This document shows, in pieces, positions 9,601 through 19,217 of a stretch of DNA of 64,000 nucleotides; position 1 is the stretch's first letter; each line of letters begins with the position of its first letter. The notes under the pieces were generated by a model. It made no database searches, was not told the DNA's origin, and worked only from the letters and a program-made list of their open reading frames with translations. This DNA comes from Gammaproteobacteria bacterium (GTDB taxonomy: Bacteria > Pseudomonadota > Gammaproteobacteria > GCA-001735895). The translations under genes were made by a program, and so were the position numbers. Location: NCBI GenBank assembly GCA_022340305.1, contig JAJDOF010000111.1, positions 1-64,000 on the forward strand, in the 5' to 3' direction.

Positions 9601-12228
9601 TCAGGTCTGCAGGAATGTTTTCAGGTCAGCGGCAAACTGGCTGCCAGTCTGATACCGTGCTTCGGCATCCTTGGCGAGTGCCCTGTTAATGATTTCGGCA
9701 ATGGCTTCAGGAATATCGGCACGATGAGTCCTGGGGTCGGCGGCTTCTTCGTTGGTAATCTTGAACATCAGGCTGGCCATGGACTCGGCCTTGAAGGGCA
9801 GGGAACCGCTCAACATCTGGTAAAGCATGACACCGAGTGAAAACAGGTCGGAACGCCCGTCCACTTTCTTGCCTGCGAGTTGTTCCGGGGACATATAGGA
9901 GGGGGTTCCCAGAACCATGCCGGTTTTGGTCTTGCTTGAGTCGGTTATGCGGGCAATGCCAAAGTCGGTAATCTTGACGATATCAGATTCGGGTTCATAC
10001 ATGATATTGGCCGGCTTGATGTCGCGGTGGACAACGTTTTGCTGATGCGCATAGTCGAGTCCTTCCGCGGAACGTGCGACGATGCTGATCACCGTGTGCA
10101 TCTCCATCAGGTTGTCCGGTTTGCAGTATCGCGCCAGATCATGACCCTTGAGAAACTCCATCGCGATGTAGGCGAGATCATGTTCTTCGCCGGCATCAAA
10201 GATGGTGACGATATTGGGGTGATTGAGTCGGCCCGCGGTTTCCGCCTCGCGAAAAAATCGCTCTTTGACTTCTTCGAGTTCGTCTTCTTCGAACTCCTGC
10301 GCCAAAGCCATGGTCTTGATCGCGACCACCCGGTTGATCTTGGGGTCCTTACCCAGGTAAACAATACCCATAGCCCCCTTGCCAAGTTCCTTTTCGACTT
10401 CGTAGCGGCCTAGCATGGGTTTCTCCATACCGCCACCGTCGAGCATCAGGGTGCCACCGGCGTGCCCGCCACTGCCACCGAGCATGACGGTTTCTTCCAT
10501 TTTCTGTGCACGGCTCATACGTGTGTTGATGTCACGAAACGCCTTGTCGTGTTTGGCCATGTACTGGTAAACCGACGTTGCCTTGTTGAACTGGCGTTTG
10601 CGCTCGAAGTCGAGCGCAAGATTGTACATCGCTTCCAGTACCTGTTCATCGACAGGGCTACATTTGCGAAATTTCTCGAAGGCCATGTCGAGTTGTCCCT
10701 GGGTCTGGAAGGCGATACCCAGCATACGATTACTTTCTGCCGACTCTTCGTCCGAGCGCGCCTTGCCACGCTCGGTGACGAGGAATCGTTTGGTTGTAAT
10801 CAGCAGGTAACCGACGACGAGTAAGGCTGCTGGTGTCATCAACTGTATCCACATCGTACTGCTGGTCATCAGCACGTAATGGGTGGCTACCAGTGTCAGT
10901 ACCAACATTACGGTAACCACAAATGCGACACCGGCCTTCAGCCGCGGCATGACCAACATCAGGTATAACATCACCAGCACGAAGGCGCCCAGCCGGGCCC
11001 AAAAGCCCCATTCGGGTTCGATAAAGAAGTCTTCGTTAAGAATGCTCGAAACCGAATGCGCCAGGGTAAGGACCGGCGCCATCGCGCTGTTTATCGGCGT
11101 TACCTGTGGCGTACCGACACCGGTCGCCGTGGGGCCGATCAGCACGATCTTATCCTTGTACTTTTCGATCGGGATATTGCCGATAAATACGTCATAGAAC
11201 GAATCAACCTGGAATGCAGGTTCCTGGGTGTCGGCATAAAAAAAGGTGTTCATTTGCAGTTGCGTATCGGTCTTGATGGTCAGCGAACCGAGTTCGACGC
11301 TTTCTGCGAGGTTGACCTTGATATCGTTGGCATCGAGATTCAGGCTTTTAGCTGCGATTTGTAACGACATGGATGGATAAAAACGATCGTAATGCTGCAG
11401 CACCAAAGGTTCCGAACGAACCCCGCCATCGATATCGGGCAGGGCATTCAGGTGGCCGATGGCCGACGCATAACGACCAATTTCATCGATAGGTGGCAGT
11501 GCATTGAGTGTGGGTATGGGGAATAGACCATTCGACTGGGCCGAGACTCGGTCCCGTATCTGATTGATCGAATTGCGCAGCACGTAATCGGGCAATTCTG
11601 CGTCCGGATTGCCGCGCGGCGTGCCCAGATAAAATACCATGGCGAGCACCACATTTTTCGCCTTGGCCATGCTTTCCGCGAGTTTGGCATCGGTATTCAA
11701 TGCCTGCTCAGCTTCGAACAGGCTTGCTTTCAGAGTCTCGATGTCCTGGCTGAGCCGCGTATTCACACTGGACTGCAAGTAGAACTCGAGTATTTCCTTA
11801 ACGGCCCGATTCTTGCCCTGAAACTCAAGCATCGCACCGAGGGTATCGATGTCGGCAGGAACATCATTAAAACTGGCATTTGAGAAAAATTCGATCAACT
11901 CGCGAACGTACAACATGCCCGGATCGATCTGTGGCTCGAGGAAGAACACGGTTTGGCCGATTACCTTGGCACCGCCGGCGCTTAACCGGTTTATCAGTTC
12001 AGCGTGCAGATCCCGTGGCCACGGCCAGCGCCCGATATTATTAATGCTTTGGTCGTCTATGGCGATGACGACAACTCGATCTGAGGCTTTACGGTCGGTC
12101 GACCTGACACCCCAGTCATAAAAACCCCGTTCCAGGCTCTGAAATGGAGCTGATCCCGATAAAACCACAATTGCGATGGTAATTAGTAACGCTGCGAACC
12201 AGTCGCTACTCCAAAATCGGGATTTCAT
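9601..12228 (-). CDS. CHASE2-domain Hanks-type Ser/Thr protein kinase
   Basis: An 875-residue receptor kinase. After one membrane helix (about 9-27) comes a CHASE2 sensor (about 35-400, RVVVIAIDDQSINNIGRWPW signature). Membrane helices follow at about 410-480, then a TPR-like helical linker (about 500-575). The C-terminal kinase domain is about 607-875. Catalytic residues are intact: G-loop G616-x-G618, K638, H734-R735-D736, D755-F756-G757 and SPE at 780-782, with activation-loop T767 and T769. A juxtamembrane patch has two Thr sites, EET580VML and GGT593LMLD, that look like FHA docking motifs. It is the first gene of the operon; the start has GGAGA upstream. The ligand sensed is unknown. Confidence 0.93.
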   Translation of the reverse strand: MKSRFWSSDWFAALLITIAIVVLSGSAPFQSLERGFYDWGVRSTDRKASDRVVVIAIDDQSINNIGRWPWPRDLHAELINRLSAGGAKVIGQTVFFLEPQIDPGMLYVRELIEFFSNASFNDVPADIDTLGAMLEFQGKNRAVKEILEFYLQSSVNTRLSQDIETLKASLFEAEQALNTDAKLAESMAKAKNVVLAMVFYLGTPRGNPDAELPDYVLRNSINQIRDRVSAQSNGLFPIPTLNALPPIDEIGRYASAIGHLNALPDIDGGVRSEPLVLQHYDRFYPSMSLQIAAKSLNLDANDIKVNLAESVELGSLTIKTDTQLQMNTFFYADTQEPAFQVDSFYDVFIGNIPIEKYKDKIVLIGPTATGVGTPQVTPINSAMAPVLTLAHSVSSILNEDFFIEPEWGFWARLGAFVLVMLYLMLVMPRLKAGVAFVVTVMLVLTLVATHYVLMTSSTMWIQLMTPAALLVVGYLLITTKRFLVTERGKARSDEESAESNRMLGIAFQTQGQLDMAFEKFRKCSPVDEQVLEAMYNLALDFERKRQFNKATSVYQYMAKHDKAFRDINTRMSRAQKMEETVMLGGSGGHAGGTLMLDGGGMEKPMLGRYEVEKELGKGAMGIVYLGKDPKINRVVAIKTMALAQEFEEDELEEVKERFFREAETAGRLNHPNIVTIFDAGEEHDLAYIAMEFLKGHDLARYCKPDNLMEMHTVISIVARSAEGLDYAHQQNVVHRDIKPANIMYEPESDIVKITDFGIARITDSSKTKTGMVLGTPSYMSPEQLAGKKVDGRSDLFSLGVMLYQMLSGSLPFKAESMASLMFKITNEEAADPRTHRADIPEAIAEIINRALAKDAEARYQTGSQFAADLKTFLQT

Positions 12229-12565
12229 ACCGTCTCCGTCGTTTCATTTATTATTAGCTGCCCACTTGATATATTGGTTACGGCAGAGTTTGCTAGTGGA
12301 CTATTTTGAATTCAATTCGTATATTATTCAATTATTTATGTGATTAACTTGAACTGATTAGCAAATTGCTGATCGTATGAGATCATTTAAATCACGATGC
12401 GATCAACTATAGGGTTGTATTGTCATTATTACCAGTATTTAGACCCATAAAATTAGCCCTCGGGACCAATTTGAAATGCAGGGTGATTGACCTAGAATAG
12501 GATCGCCCGGGAATAGTCCAGCAGGGTGTTGAGCCTGGATTGCCAGCGTAAAAAGGAACAGGTTT
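12229..12565. promoter_or_regulatory. AT-rich divergent intergenic region
   Basis: This 337 bp stretch separates the divergent kinase operon and the HD-GYP gene and must carry promoters for both. It is markedly AT-rich compared with its flanks (for example 12300-12420), with several TATA-like hexamers in both directions. I cannot fix a single promoter with confidence. No convincing CRP half-site pair or sigma-54 element is visible, and no ORF of note is present. Confidence 0.45.
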
Positions 12566-14173
12566 ATGTTAGAACTGTTAGACCGAATTGAGCGCTTAAA
12601 CGAGATTGGCATAGCACTTTCGGCGGAGACTAATGCCCCCAAGCTGCTCGAGCTGATTATGATGGGCGCGAAAACCCTGACGCTGGCAGACGGCGGTTCA
12701 CTTTATTTCTTAAAGGATGGCGAGCTGAGCTTCGAGATCATCTCTAACGACTCGCTTGATATTCAAATGGGTGGCACTTCCGGAAATGACATTACCTTCC
12801 CCCCGATTCCGTTGGTCAAGCACGACCAGGAAAATCACGCTAACGTTGTAACGCATTGTGTGCTCACCGGCGAGACGATCAATATTGCCGACGCCTATCA
12901 CGAAGATGGTTTCGACTTTACCGGCACTCGACAATTTGACCGCAAAACAGGCTATCGTACGCGTTCAATGTTGACGTTTCCGTTGAAAGATCATGAACAG
13001 GAAACCATCGGCGTACTGCAGTTGATAAACGCACGGGATGCAGATAGCGGCGAAGTGATTGAATTCAGTAAGGTCGACCAACAACTTGCCGAATCACTGG
13101 CCTCGCAGGCCGCAGTTGCGTTGACCCAACAACGCCTGGTCTCGGAGCTGAAAACCCTGTTTGAGTCTTTTATCCGCATGATTGCCTCGGCCATCGACGA
13201 TAAATCACCTTACACGGGTGGGCATTGCCGCCGTATTCCGGTACTGACAATGATGCTTGCCGATGCGGTGCATGCCACAAATGAGGGGCCGTTAAGACAT
13301 TTCGAGATCACTGAAAAAGATCGTTACGAATTGGAAACGGCAGCCTGGTTACATGACTGCGGTAAGGTAGTGACACCTGAATACGTAATGGACAAAGCGA
13401 CTAAACTGGAAACCATCTACGATCGAATCCACACACTTGAGGCCCGTTTCGAAGTCCTGCGACGTGATGCCGAGATCGAGTATCTGCAAGGCTGTCTGCG
13501 GGCCACCGATGCGGCGCAATCGGTGGCTGAGCTGGAGCAGAAATATCAGCAAACCTGTCAGCAGCTGGCCGTAGACTTCGAATTTTTGCGCAACGCCAAT
13601 ATTGGTGGCGAATTCATGAGTGAAGCGGACATCGCCCGCGTGCATCAACTCGCACAGGTGCATTGGACTGATACCAATGGGGTACAACGCTCTTTATTAT
13701 CTGACGATGAAGCCATGAATCTTTCGATTGAACGCGGAACTTTGAATGACACCGAGCGTGAAGTCATAAACAACCACATCGTAGCGACGATCAAAATGCT
13801 TGAATCGCTGCCTTTCCCCAAAAACCTGCAGAATGTTCCCGAGTATGCCGGTGGCCATCATGAGAAAATGGATGGAACCGGTTATCCGAAAGGATTAAAG
13901 CGTGATGAGATGTCGGTACAGGCCCGCATTATGGCAATCGCCGATATCTTTGAAGCGCTCACCGCAAGTGATCGGCCTTACAAGAAGGGTAAAAAGTTGT
14001 CGGAATGCCTGAAAATCATGGAATTTATGAAGCAGGAAAATCACATCGATCCCGATATCTTTGATATTTTTATCAGGCAACGTGTTTACCAGGACTATGC
14101 CGATGAATTTCTTGATCCGCAGCAGATTGATAAAATTGAAGAAGCGCAGACTCCAAGATTTTCCATCCGCTGA
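12566..14173 (+). CDS. GAF + HD-GYP domain cyclic-di-GMP phosphodiesterase
   Basis: A 535-residue cytoplasmic protein with an N-terminal GAF domain (about 5-190) and an HD-GYP domain (about 195-515). The metal-binding HD pair is H263-D264 (WLHDCGKV), and the signature HHEKMDGTGYPKG lies at 431-443, so catalytic residues are intact. HD-GYP enzymes hydrolyse c-di-GMP to pGpG or GMP. An insertion of about 110 residues with predicted helix (about 280-390) separates the HD and GYP parts, as in several GAF/HD-GYP proteins. AGGA precedes the ATG. It is divergent from the kinase/cyclase operon, which suggests joint control. Confidence 0.92.
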   Translation: MLELLDRIERLNEIGIALSAETNAPKLLELIMMGAKTLTLADGGSLYFLKDGELSFEIISNDSLDIQMGGTSGNDITFPPIPLVKHDQENHANVVTHCVLTGETINIADAYHEDGFDFTGTRQFDRKTGYRTRSMLTFPLKDHEQETIGVLQLINARDADSGEVIEFSKVDQQLAESLASQAAVALTQQRLVSELKTLFESFIRMIASAIDDKSPYTGGHCRRIPVLTMMLADAVHATNEGPLRHFEITEKDRYELETAAWLHDCGKVVTPEYVMDKATKLETIYDRIHTLEARFEVLRRDAEIEYLQGCLRATDAAQSVAELEQKYQQTCQQLAVDFEFLRNANIGGEFMSEADIARVHQLAQVHWTDTNGVQRSLLSDDEAMNLSIERGTLNDTEREVINNHIVATIKMLESLPFPKNLQNVPEYAGGHHEKMDGTGYPKGLKRDEMSVQARIMAIADIFEALTASDRPYKKGKKLSECLKIMEFMKQENHIDPDIFDIFIRQRVYQDYADEFLDPQQIDKIEEAQTPRFSIR

Positions 14174-14183
14174 CGGATGAATA

Positions 14184-15239
14184 TCAGGATGTCTCGAGAT
14201 CGTCAGGATCTGCGGTGTCGACGCCATCTCTAAGCACGAAAGACGCAATATCCCTTTCGTTCAATAAGAATGACGCGGCAGAACTACGTCGTCCGGTATC
14301 GCAATAAATGACGTATTTCTTCTGCGGGTCGAGTGAATTGGCTTTCATGCGCAGAAATATTAGCGGGATGTTGATGCTACCTTTGACGAACTTGGCTTTG
14401 TGCTCCGCCGGCAAGCGCACGTCAAGCCAGATCGCGCCGTCGTCAACCAGTTTCCTGCCCTCGTCGTAGTCGACCCAGTTAAGCAGGGGTTCGTTAAGCA
14501 GTGAATTGAAATCGTCCTTGTTCAAACGCATCAAATGACCTTCGGACAGCATCGTTATGGTGGCATTGCGCTTACTATCCGAAATCAGGGCCTCTTCGCC
14601 GAAGCTGTCACCGACCGACAGGGTGGCGAGCTTTACTCCATTAGGATTGGCCGGCGTAGAGCGCGTAACCAGGCATCGTCCTTCCTTGATGATGTAAAAA
14701 TAATCGCCATCGGCGTCCTGCTCGATTACTTTATCACCCGCTTTATAACTCACTGATTCCATGCGCATGAACATTGCCTGAATGTTGGCGGGTGGAATTC
14801 GGTGGAAGGCGCGAGTCTGCAGGATACGGGTCATCCAGTCGGTTTCGTCGTCTTCCTCATCCAGTCCCTCAACCGTATAACTGCCGGTCTGGTCCCAGGT
14901 CAGCATGATGTCAAGCATGTCGCTGTTAATCCGGGTGATCACTGAAGCTATCTTGGCGCGTGCCGATATTCGACGGGGAAATGCGTGCGCAATCGGTTCC
15001 AGACTTTCCGCAGAACCAGCCTTGATAGTCTTGACGACCTTTTTATCGTCTATCAGTTCTAAGACACCGCTAAGCAGGTAAGTGTGAGTTTTATCTGCAT
15101 CGCCCTTTTTGAACACATAGTGCCCGGCCGGTACCCCAGTGGCAGTAATTTTCTTTATTAAATCCTGGGCATTTCCAGGATGCAGGGAATTGATCGGTGA
15201 AAAGGATCTTATTTGTTTTGGATCAATCTCAAGGGCCAT
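14184..15239 (-). CDS. Cyclic-nucleotide-binding domains + rhodanese protein
   Basis: A 351-residue soluble protein. The N-terminal part (about 15-120) looks like a degenerate cNMP-binding fold. A second domain (about 140-250) has a good phosphate-binding cassette, FGEEALISDSKRNAT (E215/E216 and R224), which suggests real cAMP or cGMP binding. A rhodanese domain (about 258-340) follows, with an active-site Cys313 in the loop CDTGRR. It has no helix-turn-helix, so it is not a CRP-type regulator. It lies near an adenylate cyclase gene and is convergent with the HD-GYP gene. A cAMP-controlled sulfur-transfer or scaffold role is inference. Confidence 0.88.
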   Translation of the reverse strand: MALEIDPKQIRSFSPINSLHPGNAQDLIKKITATGVPAGHYVFKKGDADKTHTYLLSGVLELIDDKKVVKTIKAGSAESLEPIAHAFPRRISARAKIASVITRINSDMLDIMLTWDQTGSYTVEGLDEEDDETDWMTRILQTRAFHRIPPANIQAMFMRMESVSYKAGDKVIEQDADGDYFYIIKEGRCLVTRSTPANPNGVKLATLSVGDSFGEEALISDSKRNATITMLSEGHLMRLNKDDFNSLLNEPLLNWVDYDEGRKLVDDGAIWLDVRLPAEHKAKFVKGSINIPLIFLRMKANSLDPQKKYVIYCDTGRRSSAASFLLNERDIASFVLRDGVDTADPDDLETS

Positions 15240-15356
15240 GTCTTATTGTGTAATCCTTTGCAAATGACTATGTCGATGCCGTATTTTGTCTCTTGGTATC
15301 GGATAAAGCAACTTTTGCAGCTAAAAACTAATTGCAAGTCTGGGGCGAGTTTTACC

Positions 15357-17222
15357 CTATCCGGATTGGCTGGTAATGTCGACGTAGAGCTTGAGCTTTT
15401 GCCCGGGTTGCAAGTATTTCCCCAGTTGATTCCAGCGCCTGATATCTGAGACTTTGATGTTGAATCGATCGGCAATGAGGTAAAGCGAATCTCCCTTTCT
15501 CACGGTATAGCGCAGAGCGTGCAAAGCGCTACTCGGATGTGACTGGTTCAGACTGACCGGTTGCGACAGGCTGGCCCGGGTCCATACCACCAACTTTTGG
15601 CCAACGCTCAAGGTATCGATGGGAGCGATGCCATTCCACTTGGCCAATGCCTGGCTTGTGACTCCGTAGTTTCTCGAAATACTCCACAGGCTTTGGCCCG
15701 AGCGGACGATGTGAAATTGCTTGGTGCCGCTGCGGTTGGTATTTTGAATGGCCGAAATACGCGATTGCTGGCTTAGCGAATAGGTGTTCAGTGACTTGGT
15801 TGCAGTTGGCACCATCAGGTATTTGCCAGCGCGAATCCGGTTACCCTGAATATTGTTGACCTCTCTGATCAGAGGGATGGTGGTACGGTATTTCTGCGAG
15901 ATATGGCTCAGCGTTTCGCCGTTTTTAATCTTATGGCGTACCCAGTTTATGCGCTTCCCGGGTGGAATCTGCGCTACTGCTAATTTGAATTGCTCGGCCT
16001 TGTCACGCGGTAGCAGCAGGCGATGCGGTCCGTTCGGTGCAGTGGCCCAACGATTGAACGCCGGGTTCAGCTGATACAGCTGGTTGACGGTAATGCCGGC
16101 AAGATCGGCGGCCAGAGCCAAATCGATTTGGCCATCCAGTTCCACAATTTTGTAACTGACTTCGTTGACTATCGGTACCAGGTCGAGCTGGTATTTGTCA
16201 GGGTGGGCGAACAATTCGCGTAGCGCAAATAACTTGGGCACATAGTCTCGAGTTTCTTTGCGAATATTCGTCAGGTGCCAGAAATCGGTTGGGCGCTTAC
16301 GTTTTTTGTTATAACGCACCGCACTTCGAATCTTGCCGGGGCCGGCGTTATAGGCCGCCAGGGCTAGTTCCCAGTCGCCATCGAACTGGTCGGCAAGGCT
16401 TTCCAGATAGGTGATCGCTGCGCGCGTTGACTCGATAATATCGCGTCGACCGTCATACCACCAGTTCTGCTTCAGGCCGAGATATCGACCGGTCGAAGGG
16501 ATAATTTGCCACATGCCGGATGCTCGACCGTGCGAGTAGGCAAACGCCTGGTAGGCGGACTCGACGATAGGCAACAACGCCAACTCGGACGGCAGATCGC
16601 GCTGTTCCAGCTCGTCGAGTACGAATGGCAGAATGGGACGCGCGCGTTCCATGACGCGCTGCATGTATCCGGGGTGATCCATAAACCATTTCAACTGTGC
16701 GTCGACGCGCACATTATCGGCGGCTGACAATTGCATACCCTTTCGCAAGCGATACCAGGCGTTGCTTTGAAGCCGGGATAATTCGAGTTCGGCGGCAAGT
16801 TCAGCCTCTTGCAGGCGCTGCTGTTCAAGCTCCAGTTCGACGGCAATTTCAGCTTCTCGCAGGCGTTGACGCTCGAGCGCGAGCCTGGCTTCGCGTTTAC
16901 GCAAGAGCGCAAGCTCAAGTTCGGTCTGCGCCATTAGGGTGTCGAAGTCGAGATACTCTGCCTGTTGTGCGGGGGGGGCGGAATTTTGATCAACATTGGC
17001 GGCAGATTGAGTCCAGGGGTGTTCACTGGAAATCGCAAGTTCTGCTTCGCCACCGGTATCAGCTTCACTTTCACTTGCGACTGGCGTGACCACGGCAACG
17101 GCGGGCGTTGCCACTGAAGGATCAACCGGCTGAAGGCTGGAGCAACCTGCCATGAGCAATGCGCTAAAAGCGAGGACCAACAAATTCCGGTCCCCGGGCA
17201 GGGGCTTGTATTTGAGAAACAT
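15357..17222 (-). CDS. mltD: Membrane-bound lytic murein transglycosylase D with LysM repeats
   Basis: A 621-residue outer-membrane lipoprotein that cleaves peptidoglycan with 1,6-anhydro product formation. A lipobox LMAGC puts the lipidated Cys at 27. Residues 98-150 are a Leu/Glu/Arg-rich coiled coil that is not part of the standard MltD fold. The SLT domain (about 195-330) has the catalytic Glu221 (IVESAYQ) and the MWQIIPSTGRYLGL motif. Three LysM repeats (about 435-480, 505-550, 570-615) bind peptidoglycan glycan. E. coli MltD is 452 aa; the extra length comes from the coiled coil and one additional LysM. It is monocistronic and divergent from the methyltransferase gene. Confidence 0.93.
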   Translation of the reverse strand: MFLKYKPLPGDRNLLVLAFSALLMAGCSSLQPVDPSVATPAVAVVTPVASESEADTGGEAELAISSEHPWTQSAANVDQNSAPPAQQAEYLDFDTLMAQTELELALLRKREARLALERQRLREAEIAVELELEQQRLQEAELAAELELSRLQSNAWYRLRKGMQLSAADNVRVDAQLKWFMDHPGYMQRVMERARPILPFVLDELEQRDLPSELALLPIVESAYQAFAYSHGRASGMWQIIPSTGRYLGLKQNWWYDGRRDIIESTRAAITYLESLADQFDGDWELALAAYNAGPGKIRSAVRYNKKRKRPTDFWHLTNIRKETRDYVPKLFALRELFAHPDKYQLDLVPIVNEVSYKIVELDGQIDLALAADLAGITVNQLYQLNPAFNRWATAPNGPHRLLLPRDKAEQFKLAVAQIPPGKRINWVRHKIKNGETLSHISQKYRTTIPLIREVNNIQGNRIRAGKYLMVPTATKSLNTYSLSQQSRISAIQNTNRSGTKQFHIVRSGQSLWSISRNYGVTSQALAKWNGIAPIDTLSVGQKLVVWTRASLSQPVSLNQSHPSSALHALRYTVRKGDSLYLIADRFNIKVSDIRRWNQLGKYLQPGQKLKLYVDITSQSG

Positions 17223-17286
17223 TAGTATCGTTCGCGCTATGTAGCTAGAATACCCCTAAGTGTAACCGCGGATTCGTAAGTTTCAA

Positions 17287-18051
17287 ATGAGATTTTCCAG
17301 ACAAACCTCTGACAGCAAAGGATTTGCCAATATCGAGGACTGGTATTTGAGTGCAACCGGGCAATATTTGCTGGAAGAACTTGAAGGCAGACTCAGTCCT
17401 ATCCTGGCGACGACCTTTGGTTATTACTCGTTGCAAGTGGGCTGTGCGGGTCTGGCTGATCGCCTGCAGCAGGCCTGTCGGGTCAAGCATCAGTTCACAT
17501 TGGGTGAAGCAGACCAGGAGAACCATATTCAGGCGAACCCCTCCATGCTGCCGGTTGCCTCGGACAGTGTCGACCTGGTTATCCTGATGCACCACCTGTC
17601 TAACACCAGTGAGCCGCATGCGATCCTTCGTGAAGTATTTCGCATTTTGATCCCCGAGGGAAAGTTGGTGATAATCGACTTTAATCCCAAGTCATTGTGG
17701 GGCCTGCGTCATTTTCTCCAGTCCTGGCTGGAGCATGTGCCTTTCAATGGGCACTTCTACACCGCCAAGCGGATCGACGACTGGATGCGCTTGCTCGGAT
17801 TCGATCAGAACCGACTCTATCGCATCGGTTACCTGCCACCGATTCAGAACCCTTCGTTGGTTCGCCACCTGAGCTGGTTGGAGAAAGGAATGCGCAATTG
17901 GCTGCCGCTATTCGGCGCACTCAACTTGATGGTCTACAGCAAGAGTATTTCGCCGCTGACCCCGGTGCGACATCGCTGGGTTACACGCAAACTGTTGCCT
18001 GCCAAGGTGGCGCGGCCTAGTGTCGGTCGTAATATGAAATATGATCGGTAA
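17287..18051 (+). CDS. YafS-like class I SAM-dependent methyltransferase
   Basis: A 254-residue protein with a methyltransferase core: a SAM-binding Gly region (LQVGCAGLADRL, less canonical than GxGxG), SVDLVILMHHLSNTSEPHAIL in the position of motif II/III, and LIPEGKLVIIDFNP. In E. coli yafS lies directly beside rnhA and dnaQ, and the same order occurs here: this gene is 6 bp upstream of rnhA. The substrate is unknown for the family. The GTG/ATG choice is unambiguous, since the ATG at 17287 starts the fold. Confidence 0.78.
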   Translation: MRFSRQTSDSKGFANIEDWYLSATGQYLLEELEGRLSPILATTFGYYSLQVGCAGLADRLQQACRVKHQFTLGEADQENHIQANPSMLPVASDSVDLVILMHHLSNTSEPHAILREVFRILIPEGKLVIIDFNPKSLWGLRHFLQSWLEHVPFNGHFYTAKRIDDWMRLLGFDQNRLYRIGYLPPIQNPSLVRHLSWLEKGMRNWLPLFGALNLMVYSKSISPLTPVRHRWVTRKLLPAKVARPSVGRNMKYDR

Positions 18052-18057
18052 GTCGGC

Positions 18058-18501
18058 ATGAGTGCAAAGGTCGTAATTTATACCGATGGCGCCTGTCGCG
18101 GTAATCCGGGTCCAGGAGGATGGGGAGTGGTGATGAGTATCCATGGCCAGAGCAAGACGTTGCGGGGCTATGAGCCTGATACTACCAATAACCGTATGGA
18201 GTTGATTGCAGTAATCGAAGGGTTGCGCGCGCTCAAACGGCCCTGCCACATCGAATTGAATACCGATTCCAAATATGTCATGCAGGGCATCAACGAATGG
18301 ATCCACAACTGGAAGCGTAACGGCTGGAAGACTGCCGCCCGCAAACCGGTTAAGAACGTCGATCTATGGCAACAGCTGGATGAAGAGCTGCACCGACACG
18401 AGGTTGACTGGCGATGGGTCAAGGGGCATTCCGGAATTGCCGGCAATGAGCATGCCGACCAGCTCGCCAACGCGGCGATAGACGCGGCGCTAGTCGCATG
18501 A
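18058..18501 (+). CDS. rnhA: Ribonuclease HI
   Basis: A 147-residue enzyme that cleaves the RNA strand of RNA:DNA hybrids during replication and R-loop removal. The start [19 protein letters not shown] carries the first catalytic Asp. The other catalytic acids sit in [10 protein letters not shown] (Glu), LNTDSKYV (Asp) and NEHADQLAN (Asp), and His is present in VKGHSG. Length is close to E. coli RNase HI (155 aa). It overlaps the dnaQ start by 4 bp, so the two are probably translationally coupled. Confidence 0.97.
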   Translation: MSAKVVIYTDGACRGNPGPGGWGVVMSIHGQSKTLRGYEPDTTNNRMELIAVIEGLRALKRPCHIELNTDSKYVMQGINEWIHNWKRNGWKTAARKPVKNVDLWQQLDEELHRHEVDWRWVKGHSGIAGNEHADQLANAAIDAALVA

Positions 18502-19199
18502 GGCAGGTAGTACTCGACACGGAGACCACCGGACTCGAAGTCAGCCTGGGTCATCGAATAATAGAAATTGGCTGTATCGAGCTGTTGGATCGACGCGTTA
18601 CCGGAAATCACTGGCATCATTACTTTAATCCGGAACGTGAAATCGATGCGGGCGCTTATGATGTGCATGGCATCAGCAATGAATTTTTGCAGGATAAGCC
18701 GCGCTTTGAATCACTCGCTGAGGAATTCTACGAATACGTCCGGGGAGCGGAGTTGATTATTCACAACGCCGCCTTTGACATTGGTTTTCTGAACCATGAG
18801 ATGACACTGTTGCAAGCCCCGCAGCACCAACCCCTGGAAGAAATCTGCAGCGTGCTCGATACCTTGCTACTGGCGCGGCAGAAACATCCAGGGCAGAAGA
18901 ACAACCTCGACGCACTGTGCAAGCGATATGACATCGACAATAGCCAGCGTAGTCTGCATGGTGCATTGCTCGATGCGCGCATTCTGGCGGACGTATACCT
19001 CGCCATGACCGGTGGCCAGACCAGTCTGGGGCTCGACGCTGAGCAGGGTTCGGAGGCTGATCTAGAACCAGTTGAATTTAAACGTCGCGGCACCGCAGCG
19101 TCGCTACCGATGTGGCAGGTGGATGAGGCGTCGCTGCGGGCCAATCGCGAATACATTGAATTTCTGGCCACCCAGCACCCGGATCCGGCCTGGAAATGA
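18498..19199 (+). CDS. dnaQ: DNA polymerase III epsilon subunit (3'-5' proofreading exonuclease)
   Basis: A 233-residue DEDD-h exonuclease of the replicative polymerase core. Exo I is present as DTETTG near the N terminus, Exo II as [13 protein letters not shown], and Exo III as [14 protein letters not shown] with the catalytic His. A C-terminal region of about 55 residues, ending in PTW-like hydrophobic residues, would bind the alpha subunit. E. coli epsilon is 243 aa. The ATG overlaps the rnhA stop (ATGA), an arrangement known from other gammaproteobacteria. No gene follows on this strand for 600 bp. Confidence 0.96.
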   Translation: MRQVVLDTETTGLEVSLGHRIIEIGCIELLDRRVTGNHWHHYFNPEREIDAGAYDVHGISNEFLQDKPRFESLAEEFYEYVRGAELIIHNAAFDIGFLNHEMTLLQAPQHQPLEEICSVLDTLLLARQKHPGQKNNLDALCKRYDIDNSQRSLHGALLDARILADVYLAMTGGQTSLGLDAEQGSEADLEPVEFKRRGTAASLPMWQVDEASLRANREYIEFLATQHPDPAWK

Positions 19200-19217
19200 A
19201 GCCCTGGCAGACCCGTG

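Noticed and set aside
12300-12420. Possible CRP-like site in the AT-rich divergent region
   Set aside because: Only one half-site (TGTGA) is present; the partner TCACA at the proper spacing is absent.
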